Assembly: GCA_963556495.2 (NCBI GenBank)
Contig: OY747707.1
Location: 36,016,371-36,080,370 of the forward strand
Source of the DNA: Valencia hispanica
Taxonomy: Eukaryota; Chordata; Actinopteri; Cyprinodontiformes; Valenciidae
Reading direction: 5' to 3'
Length of the DNA stretch: 64,000 nucleotides
This document shows, one piece after another, positions 56,158 through 64,000 of this stretch; position 1 is the first letter of the stretch; every line of letters starts with the position of its first letter. The position numbers and the translations under genes are program-made. The notes beneath the pieces were generated by a model. It worked only from the letters and a program-made list of their open reading frames with translations. It searched no databases and was not told the DNA's origin.

Positions 56158-58344
56158 CTTTTTTTAACGTGTCCTGTTTGGTAGTGTGGAGCTCAGAATT
56201 GGTGTCTGAGTACCAAGTAGAAGCCCAACAGATTTACTTCACAAGCGGAGCAGTACAGCTTTTGCTATAGTACTCCACTTGATATATGTGTGAAAAATCT
56301 TTATTATGAATTGCTGGGGGTTTTATTTCCTGATGTTATGGACACGGAGACGGAAAATTAAGGGGAAGAAAGAAAAAAGATGAAGAAGAGAGGTAGGAAA
56401 CAAAAAGTCATGAGAGAGGGTGAGTTGAAAATATAAGAGAGGAAGGGGAACAAAGAAAAGACAGGAAAACATTGAAGTCTGCCTCCATACCCACAGGACG
56501 GCAGAGAGAGGAAAAAAAAAAAAAAAAAAACACGAAAAAGTAACATTGACAAAACAAACCTAACATCGTGAACTAAGAACTACACAACCACATAACACAA
56601 GAATGGATATAAAAATACAACAACAATGTCACAGAAAAACTCATGGTACCAATTAATCAAGGTCTAGTAATGATAACCTCAGCCCAAGAATATATCTGTA
56701 AACACCAGAGACCCCACATCTATGTGTGTGTGTTTGCATGCTGGTGCATATTAGGTTTCTCCATAAGAGTGTTCGATAGCTGGTGTGAGCAGGCATCAAT
56801 CCGTCTCCCAGGAATCGATGCAGACATGAAGGAGATCGGAGACAAGATTTCCAAAGGACCCCCAGAGCTCCAGGCGGACCCGGGCGGGGCCGACCGCATC
56901 CCCCAAGAAAGGAGCAAAGGAGAACCCCAGGGGAATGTCCAGCGGCTACTATGCAGGGGCCCGGGGGGCAGCAGTGATGAGCCCACGGGTCCCGCCGGCA
57001 ACCAGCCGCGCCAGGGCGGGCCGGGGCCCAGGGTTGCCCCACCCCCCAACAGAGACCCGACAAGGGACCAGCCGACGAGGGGCCCCCGGCACCGCAGGGG
57101 CTGCAGCCGGCCGCCACGCGCCACCACCACCCTGGGCCAATCCCCACCACCAACATCCCAGCGCCCCACGTCGGGGCGCCCCATCGATAGCCGCAGCTGA
57201 TGGACAGCATCCCCAGGCCATGCTCAGCCAGCATCTGGACACCAAGTTGTACCAGCTCCCGAGTCCTGATCCCGCGCAACGCAGAGCGCAGAGATCAGGG
57301 ATCCAACAAAGGCCAGGGCCGGTCCGACCCGCCAATGAACCGACCACGCACAGTGCGCAGAGAACAGGTGATCGAACAAGCAGAGACGTTGGATCCGTAT
57401 CCCGCCGAGCCACCGAGCAGGCACCACCCAACAATCCCAAACCTGGCACCCCTTAAAGAGGTGCCCCAACCAACCAAAGGAAGATATCAGCCCAGCGCAT
57501 CGGTCGACCGACACACCGGCCCCCCCAGGCCCGGCCAGGCACGCACCAGGTCCGAACCGGATTGACCACAGACGCACCAGTGGCCAGGGGCATCCGTCAC
57601 CGGCGGGGAGTGACGGAGGGGAAATAGGCCCCCCATTAGATGTAAGGCCTGAAATGCGCCAGGCGAGAGGGCAGCCCAAGACCCAACCTGACAGGCAGAC
57701 AAAGACATACAGACACAGTCATACGTTCCCTCCCTCTTAAACACATACATTCTCACTAACTCACCAAGACACCCAAGAAATTACGCTGTATCCTCACTCA
57801 CACACCCCATACACACTTCATGCTCCCAGGTCCCGGTACCGATGCCCCGGTAGAGCCACCAGCCCCCGGACCCGGGAGATGGACCCCCTACCTTCTAGGA
57901 CGGAGACAAGCAGACCGCCAAGGGCCCCACAGTGGCGAGGCAGCCCGACAGCCCAGGACCCCGACCAGACCACCTGTTCCTCCTCCGAACCCCAACCCCT
58001 GATGGCCGGTAGCGAACAGGGGTGTAGGAAAACCCCTAGCCTCTATCCTACCGCTCGATTATGGTGTTGATGCGTGTTGTAATAATCTGCATTCAAAACA
58101 GAGGGGTGGGATGTGGGGAAGGCAGCCACACATCCCCCAACCCCCACCCCGAGCCCTCAGTGTCTATATGTGGTTTAACAGTGGGCACCGGCACCAGAGG
58201 TGAAGCTGATGGAATCGCTCCCCCTCTGATGCCGAAAAGTGTGCCCACCCCAAAGTCCCTACATGTGTGTGGCATGAAAATGTTATAAGTGCGAGTGTCT
58301 AAGTTGTATATTAAAATTGGGACCAGGACGCCACAAGATAGCGA
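56158..58344 (-). mobile_element. GC-rich retroposon nested in Tc1 copy E
   Basis: 2187 bp between the near-identical direct repeats GAAGCCTTCTT (56147-56157) and GAAGCCTACTT (58345-58355), the expected mark of target-primed insertion. Read on the minus strand it starts in AT-rich sequence and passes through a very GC-rich core (about 56850-58260). A stretch with CTGCCGTCCTG and a poly-T run follow, and it ends ACAGGACACGTTAAAAAAAG. A shorter copy with the same 3' end and an A-rich tail is at 35120-35612. The GC-rich core gives overlapping Pro/Gly/Arg-rich ORFs on both strands (up to 208 codons) with no domain. I read these as composition effects. It may be the 5'-truncated 3' region of a larger LINE, perhaps L1-like (inference). 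Confidence 0.75.
56512..56530 (+). repeat. Poly-A run of 19
   Basis: Nineteen consecutive A within the nested retroposon. The same position is a run of eight T in the copy at 35120-35580. Confidence 0.9.
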
Positions 58345-58705
58345 GAAGCCTACTTAACAAGAATTGAACCTCTTTCCTTGAAGTTCTCGATAATCCTATA
58401 AATGGTTGATTAAGGTGCAATTTTAGTAGCCACAATATCCTTGCCTGTGAAGCCATTTTTATGCAACTCAATGATGGCTGCACGCGTTTCTTAGCAGGTC
58501 ACCATGGTTAACAATGGAAGAACAATGATTTCTAGCATCACCCTCCTTTTAACATGTAAACTCTGCCATTCTAACCCAATCAGCCTGACACAATTATCTC
58601 CAGCCTTGTGCTCATCAACATTCTCACCTGAGTTAAAAAAGTTAAGCAACAACTTTTCCAATTTCCAATATTTATGTAATTCTCAAAACTTTTGGCCACG
58701 ACTGT

Positions 58706-58990
58706 ACACTGTTGTGGGATGGTGCCCCATTCTTCAACCAGTATTTAATGTGGCCACGCCTCACTCAACATCAAATGCTGTTGCAATAATTAGCATAGCA
58801 TTCTCCACTAATTCTTATGTTGATCCAACTGTATTCAGAACACAGACTCATCACTGAACATTACTTTCCTCCACATATTCCGGTTCCAGTTTGATGTTGC
58901 AAACACCAACACAAACAGGTCTAAGAGTGAGGAACAGTCATTTCCCTCAGTTAATTAGAGTCACCAGGAGGGGCGCACACCATGGCAGCT
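58706..58990 (-). mobile_element. Tc1-like transposase scrap, minus strand
   Basis: Reversed, 58890-58840 reads NMWRKVMFSDESVF, a Tc1 first-Asp block, and near 58740-58705 LVEEWGTIPQQ, a C-terminal block, with the middle missing. It is an old internally deleted relic adjoining the TA used by copy E. Confidence 0.55.
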
Positions 58991-59216
58991 TTTATTTAAA
59001 GATAACCTAAAACCAAGCTGTCACCCACCACTGTTGCATACAGTGGCATCTCAGCCACTTTGAAACTTTTTCCTTTCAGTTAAATTGTATTTTTTGTCAT
59101 TAATGTGACGTCACCTAATGCATTTTTTTTATGCTCTCATTTTTTTGATATAATATTTACTTTTCTAAATTAAGGGGTAAAAAACTATCTTGTGGAAATA
59201 TGGTTTTATTCTCATC
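58991..59216. other. abi3bp intron 4, nothing recognised
   Basis: AT-rich spacer. Confidence 0.5.
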
Positions 59217-59218
59217 TA

Positions 59219-60828
59219 CAGGTCCTTCTCAAAAAATTAGCATATTGTGATAAAGTTCATTCTTTTCCATAATGTAATGATAAAAATTAAACTTTCACAT
59301 ATTTTAGATTCATTGCACACCAACTGAAATATTTCAGGTCTTTTGTTGTTTTAAAACGGATGATTTTGGCATACAGCTCATGAAAACCCAAAATTCCTAT
59401 CTCAAAAATTAGCATATTTCATCCGACCAATAAAAGAAAAGTGTTTTTAATATAAAAAAAGTCAACCTTCAAATAATTATGTTCAGTTGTGCACTCAATA
59501 CTTGGTCGGGAATCCTTTTGCACAAATGACTGCTTCAATGCGGCGTGGCATGGACGCAATCAGCCTGTGGCACTGCTGAGGTGTTATGGAGGCCCAGGAT
59601 GCTTCGATAGCGGCCTGAAGCTTATACAGAGTGTTGGGTCTTGCGTCTCTCAATTTCCTCTTCACAATATCCCACAGATACTCTTTGGGGTTCAGGTCAG
59701 GAGAGTTGGCAGGCCAATTGAGCACAGTAATATCATGGTCAGTAAACAATTTACCAGTGGTTTTGGCACCGTGAGCAGGTGCCAGGTCGTGCTGAAAAAT
59801 GAAATCTTCATCTCCATAAAGCTTTTCAGCAGATGGAAGCACGAAGTGCTCCAAAATCTCCTGATAGCTAGCTGCATTGACCCTGCCCTTGATAAAACAC
59901 AGTGGACCAACACCAGCAGCTGACATGGCACCCCAGACCATCACTGACTGTGGGTACTTGACACTGGACTTCAGGCATTTTGGCATTTCCTTCTCCCTGG
60001 TCTTCCTCCAGACTCTGGCACCTTGATTTCCGAATGACATGCAAAATTAGCTTTCATCCGAAAAAAGTACTTTGCACCAATGAGCAACAGTCCAGTGCTG
60101 CTTCTCTGTAGCCCAGGTCAGGCGCTTCTGCCGCTGTTTCTGGTTCAAAAGTGGCTTGACCTGGGGAATGCGGCACCTGTAGCCCATTTCCTGCACACGC
60201 CTGTGGACGGTGGCTCTGGATGTTTCTACTCCAGATTCAGTCCACTGCTTCCGCAGGTCCCCCAAGGTCTGGAATCGGTCCTTCTCCACAATCTTCCTCA
60301 GGGTCCGGTCACCTCTTCTCGTTGTGCAGCGTTTTCTGCCACACTTTTTCCTTCCCACAGACTTTCCACTGAGGTGCCTTGATACAGCACTCTGGGAACA
60401 GCCTATTCGTTCAGAAATTTCTTTCTGTGTCTTACCCTCTTGCTTGAGGGTGTCAATGATGGCCTTCTGGCCAGCAGTCAGGTCGGCAGTCTTACCCATG
60501 ATTGCGGTTTTGAGTAATGAACCAGTCTGGGAGTTTTTAAAAGCCTCAGGAATCTTTTGCAGGTGTTTAGAGTTAATTAGTTGATTCAGATGATTAGGTT
60601 AATAGCTCGTTTAGAGAACCTTTTCATGATATGCTAATTTTTTGAGATAGGAATTTTGGGTTTTCATGAGCTGTATCCCAAAATCATCAGTTTTAAAACA
60701 ATAAAAGACCTGAAATATTTCAGTTGGTGTGCAATGAATCTAAAATATATGAAAGTTTAATTTTTATCATTACATTATGGAAAAGAATGAACTTTATCAC
60801 AATATGCTAATTTTTTGAGAAGGACCTG
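59219..60828 (-). mobile_element. Tc1 copy B, full length, in abi3bp intron 4
   Basis: 1610 bp. Ends are CAGGTCCTTCTCAAAAAATT on both sides, with inverted repeats of about 210 bp. The left flank is TA (59217-59218), and the right flank reads AA, so one target base has changed. Same family as copy A and the truncated copy at 38585-39975. Confidence 0.95.
59495..60499 (-). pseudogene. Tc1 transposase (DD34E), copy B, one nonsense codon
   Basis: 334 codons plus stop, in one frame, interrupted only by TAA at 60047-60049 (codon 151), where copy A has AAA (Lys). The N-terminus MGKTADLTAGQKAIIDTLKQ and KTQKEISERIGCSQSAVSRH form the first helix-turn-helix. A GRKKCGRKRCTTRR (GRPR-type) linker follows. 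Catalytic residues are Asp148 (LFSDES, just before the stop), Asp238 (FQHDLAPAH) and Glu273 (NPKEYLW, usual NPIENLW), with 34 residues between the last two. The Lys and Tyr next to the Glu differ from copy A. Start 60499 is the first ATG after the TIR and matches the family. Confidence 0.95.
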
Positions 60829-60921
60829 AATTTTTTTGGAATGTAACTTTTTTGCTTGATTTTTGCTTATAAATGAAAATGTAATGTCCTGTGGGAAGAG
60901 CTAAAACCTTTAAAAAATCCT

Positions 60922-62312
60922 GGGCTCTCATTTATCAACCGTACTTACGCACAGATCTGTGCGTATTTCGTGCGTAGAAACAATTCTACGCATTGTGTGT
61001 TATTTATCAATTTGTACATGTGCGTAGAAATGTTCCTAAATATAAGTACACTTCTAATTGTGCGTTCGCACAGCATCTACTTTTAGAACGGAGGAACTGC
61101 AACACTGAAACAGTTTTACGTTGACATAATATTTCTCTTAGCAGTTTATCGCCTGCGCAAAGGAGCTTATGTTGGCGTCTGTTTGTCTTTTAGCAAAATA
61201 ACTGAAGAAATTATGGACGAATTTGCATTAAACCTTCAGGAAATATTTGAAATTTGTCAAGAAATACATAATTTAATGTTTGTGGTGATCATTCACTGAG
61301 ATCCTGTCACTAGCAATCTACGCTCTTCGTGCGCAGACCCCTCCTTTATTTGTATATTTGTCACTTCAATCTCTTCTGCTTAATTGGATGTTGTTACACT
61401 AATTGAAAGGTTTTCAAACTGTACTGAGATAATGGTCCTGCTTATCAGTGAAGCAGGTTGTCGATTTTTCCTTCTGATGGCAGCCAAAGCTATGTCTCCA
61501 ATTACGCATGGCCACACAAGTGTCAAATATGATGATCGGTTGAACCCTTAGTAGGAGATCTGGCCAATCTGTGTGCTTTTATTGTATTCAGTTTGATATC
61601 GAACCATTTTTTCCTTTATTTCCAACAGGAATATCTCTGTCCCGACCGCATACTGCCTGTGTCACTTTCTCCCAGGCAGAGTTATTTTTTTAATTGGTTC
61701 TCCCCGAGCTGATAGAACCAAACAGCAATGTTCAGTACGAATTTAACTTATTTAATTTGTTCAAAAAAGTTAAGGGTGTCAAAAGAAGTTAATAACAGCA
61801 AATGAAATTATTCTTTGCCACATTTTTTATGTCTGTTCTGCAGCAGAAATATTAAGGCTTTGTGCTAGGGAAATTAAGCAGCGAAACCGCTTGTGGCAAA
61901 AACTATCTGTGTTGAAATGATTTTGTATAAACTATGACAAGTTTTTTAAAGTCTGTTCATCATGAATTCTTTTTCATTGACCCACCTATGTTTCACCTCG
62001 ATCTCGGTGTCACTGAAATTATTTTTTTCGCTCTCTTGGCCATTATTTTAAGAAAGAACGCAAGGACTTCATATATGTGACAGATATTGTGGTGTTACCA
62101 AATATGGTTAATTGAAGGCGTTTCTGTATACAAATGACTGAGAACGGACACTAGCACCTGCGTATGCACATGTGGGATTTATCATCAGATGAACATGCAT
62201 AGGAGTGGCCACCGCACATTTCATAAATCCAACTTTTGTCTGTTCCTAAGAACATTCAAAATTTCATTTAGAATATAGGACACTTTCTACAAACGTTTGA
62301 TAAAAGAGGGCC
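60922..62312. mobile_element. Harbinger-like non-autonomous element
   Basis: Left end GGGCTCTCATTTATCAACCG, then ACTTACGCACAGATCTGTGC with GTGCGTAGAAAC words. Right end, reversed, is AGGCCCTCTTTTATCAAACG. This is the TCATTTATAAA/TGCGTACG-type end common in fish Harbinger-like elements. Inner sequence 61150-62250 shows no usable ORF. Target duplication not resolved. Confidence 0.55.
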
Positions 62313-62633
62313 TTGGCTTTTAGAAGACAGATTGTGCATTTTTTTGTTACAGAGCAGGGGTCTCATTTATAAAACTGTGTAGAATCCTTACCAAAACCGT
62401 ACTTAAGCTCAGCAATAAAAAGTACTTATGCAAAGAAAGTTTCAGATCTATCAAACTCTGAGTACGCACAGCTGCTCGCAATTTCCGTTTAGAAATTACG
62501 CTCTCCCTAGAAATGTGCTCAGGTGATGATGGATCATATCCCGCCTCCTACACATCCACTTTTTACAATAAATGGTAAATGCAAAATGCCTAGTGAATAT
62601 TCTGCATAAACTCAAGCCGGATGATGGGTAACC

Positions 62634-62723
62634 ATGGCAACCGAGAGGTGGAGAAAGCGCAATTCAACTGAGGCTGAAATCGAGGTGTTTATGGATAACA
62701 TAGAGGCAGGGAAAAAACATTTA
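62634..62723 (+). pseudogene. Myb/SANT-like protein, N-terminal 30 codons only
   Basis: ATG in an ACCATGG context. The residues RKRNSTEAEIEVFMDNIEAG match the R.R.FT..E...L...V..RK pattern of the trihelix/Myb proteins of Harbinger elements. The text then runs into CAAA/CAAT simple repeats of an inserted element, so only the first helix remains. Confidence 0.5.
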
Positions 62724-62724
62724 A

Positions 62725-63375
62725 TTCTAATCAATCAAACAAACAAACAAACAAACAAACATTCAATCAATCAATCAACAAATGTTTATGTATATAGTTT
62801 TGCTCAGCCAAAAGGTGACCAAAGTGCTTCACACCAAAAGACAAAAATATAGTTAGCATAATAATAAGAAATTAGACTAAGAAAATGTGTAACAACAAGA
62901 GTAAAGAGATTCAAATAAAACAAACAAAAGCTGCAGCACAAACATCAAAACAAATAAGAACATTAAATATAGTTTGAGTTATATGATTACTTCTTGTAGC
63001 AACAGTAAGATTGGAATAAAAGCAAATAGAACAAATAAAACTAAATTACAGCAGAACCTAACAAGTTTCAGCACTTCTAGGTGTATAAAGGCTGACAGAA
63101 AATGTGCGTTTTAAGTCTACTTTTAAAAAGTATTATCTATGCAATTATTATTAGGGAATCACAAATAGATGGAAGAGCTGTGAGGGACAAAGCCTTTATA
63201 CTGCGGTGTGGCTGGCATGAAAAAGAAAGTGGAGGTAAAGAGAGAGATTGCATGCCACAGTCAAAATGTGCTGTGGGGGGTTGGGAGGGATGCACGGTCC
63301 AGTCAGTCGGTAGATCTAACTCCAGGCCCTGTTCAGCACATATAGGGCAGCAACAGGGAATCTAAACTGGCTGAG
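62725..63375 (-). mobile_element. LINE-type 3' tail inserted in the Harbinger element
   Basis: Begins (plus strand) with five CAAA units and four TCAA-type units, then ATGTTTATGTATATAGTTTT and a CAAAGTGCTTCACA word, the usual plus-strand view of a minus-oriented fish LINE 3' end (a TATATAG, AGTGCTT and CAAT tail). The body, with GTGCGTTTTAAGTCTACTTT and GAGGGACAAAGCC, resembles the decayed C-terminal region of such LINEs. No target duplication identified. Confidence 0.5.
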
Positions 63376-63790
63376 CAGCTAGTCATCGTCACCCCATCCA
63401 GATGCTGCCAGTGGTGTGATCTTCAATGAGCGGCAGTGCATCCATTCTACTAATCCCAATTAATGCACCGATAAATTCAATTGCTATATAATCTGAAGAC
63501 ATAGATATGAACATACTTTGATATAATTCTTAAATGCAACATATTTTCATTCAGAGTCTCATTCTTGTTCTTAGTTCAGAGACGGGGGTGGGGGCTGACT
63601 GTTTTGTGTGTGTGCACTGCCAGTTTCCCCGTGTCCAAAATGTGTGTAAGCAACTCTCTTAGTGTGCTTAAAGTTGAGCACATTTTTCCATCACGTTTTT
63701 TATTATAAATCACAAAGTTTGAGTAGAAAGTAACTTACGCAATTTCAGACCCCGTTTTGTGCGTAAGCAAGCTTTAGAAAGGAAACCTCA

Positions 63791-64000
63791 GGCCAGTTAC
63801 AGTAAAAGACTACCTGAAGTCTCTCAGGTTACCTCGCACTGGAACCAATTCACCCGAGTGTTTGAGAGAGGAGTCTATCACAAAAGACGCAGCATGTGCA
63901 AACTATTTAGTCTAAACTTGGAATAAAAACTGTACTGATGTCATTCTCTTAGTATCATTTTTGTATTCGAATGAGTAAAGAATGAAAGAAAACGTTCTGT
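63791..64000. other. abi3bp intron 4, nothing recognised
   Basis: No exon or element end seen before the window edge. Confidence 0.5.

Larger units (their letters stand above)
55382..58503 (-). pseudogene. Tc1 transposase, copy E, split and mutated
   Basis: The N-terminal part is at 58503-58345, with AAIIELHKNGFTGKDIVATK then STIYRIIENFKERGSILVK, a helix-turn-helix. It carries three nonsense codons: at codon 5, after KIAP, and at the join. The insert then intervenes. The middle part resumes at about 56160 (KASGRRRKSSKRHDRLLKRI, then LREDGLVSRRAAKKPLLSK) and shifts frame in an A run near 56030. The C-terminal 200 codons (to 55382) are open, with FSDEAS (catalytic Asp; usual DES is DEA here), FQHDGGPCHKAK (second Asp) and SIENLW (Glu), ending KKKGQHCKY. 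A segment between LRED and the usual hinge also appears shortened. It is clearly dead. Confidence 0.9.
55206..58704 (-). mobile_element. Tc1 copy E, interrupted by a 2.2-kb retroposon
   Basis: Flanked by TA (55204-55205, 58705-58706). Ends are CAGTCGTGGCCAAATGTTTT and, reversed, CAGTCGTGGCCAAAAGTTTT. Inverted similarity covers roughly the first 60 bp. Without the insert (56158-58344) and one copy of its 11-bp target duplication it is about 1.3 kb. It is a third Tc1 family, unrelated in its ends to A/B and C/D. Confidence 0.92.
62357..63790 (+). mobile_element. Second Harbinger-like element, with Myb/SANT-like ORF start
   Basis: Left end GGGGTCTCATTTATAAAACT, then GAGTACGCACAGCTGCTCGC. The right end is decayed (TGTGCGTAAGCAAGCTTTAG, then AAAGGAAACCTC). 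At 62634 an ORF starts MATERWRKRNSTEAEIEVFM and DNIEAGKKHL. This fits the first helix of the Myb/SANT-like DNA-binding protein that accompanies Harbinger transposases. A LINE-tail insertion at about 62725 interrupts it. Confidence 0.55.

Noticed and set aside
56653..57679. Several Pro/Gly/Arg-rich ORFs of 150-208 codons on both strands in the GC-rich retroposon
   Set aside because: GC-rich DNA lacks stop codons in many frames. The ORFs overlap on both strands and show only low-complexity composition.
58093..58288. Short ORFs near the retroposon 5' side as a possible small gene
   Set aside because: They overlap on both strands inside the nested element and have no recognisable features.

Overview
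This window looks like nuclear DNA of a teleost fish. It is AT-rich, has GT-AG introns, and holds one recognisable host gene among a dense, nested set of fish-type transposable elements: Tc1/mariner with DD34E transposases, L2/CR1-like LINEs with TTGAA or CCTTG tails, PIF/Harbinger-like elements and TTAA-flanked MITEs. I would guess a percomorph fish, but species level cannot be read from the sequence. No tRNA, rRNA, CRISPR array or virus was seen.

Host gene. From 44848 onward the plus strand carries the first four coding exons of a gene I identify as abi3bp (ABI3-binding protein, also called target of Nesh-SH3 or TARSH), a secreted extracellular-matrix protein. Exon 1 encodes a signal peptide. 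Exons 2 to 4 encode the conserved N-terminal domain and the start of the first fibronectin type III domain. Intron 1 is about 8.9 kb, introns 2 and 3 are tiny (141 and 90 bp), and intron 4 runs past the right edge (at least 9.5 kb). Everything to the right of 54488 is therefore intronic, and everything left of about 44600 is upstream or intergenic.

Layout. 1-1720: LINE relic (minus). 3355-5530: LINE 3' end, then a Tc1-type relic split by a Harbinger deletion derivative. 8095-10475: two LINE fragments and a TA microsatellite. 12809-15030: L2-like LINE with a probable 9-bp target duplication and one frameshift. 17140-19560: a second RT relic and a Tc1 scrap. 23755-24648: a LINE tail and a GAAC/TAAC microsatellite. 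26487-31130: full-length Tc1 copy A inserted in a LINE relic, a TTAA element end, then Tc1 copy C of another family. 32645-33235: Tc1 relic. 35120-35935: short copy of a GC-rich retroposon and an inverted-repeat partner. 38585-39975: third Tc1 copy of the A family, split by an L2-like LINE. 40440-42400: a promoter-like unit, a TTAA MITE and the other inverted-repeat partner. 44848-64000: abi3bp, whose introns hold Tc1 copies D, E and B, several non-autonomous Tc1 relics, MITEs and two Harbinger-like elements.

How the parts relate. No multi-gene pathway is present. The main story is the order of transposition: elements sit inside elements with readable target duplications, and three of the Tc1 copies (B, C, D) are each stopped by a single nonsense codon in an otherwise open 334-337 codon transposase. 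I found no convincing new defence, RNA or coding system. The least explained items are a 2.2-kb GC-rich retroposon (56158-58344), a promoter-like unit at 40440-41620, and the stop-free, frame-preserving intron 2 of abi3bp.
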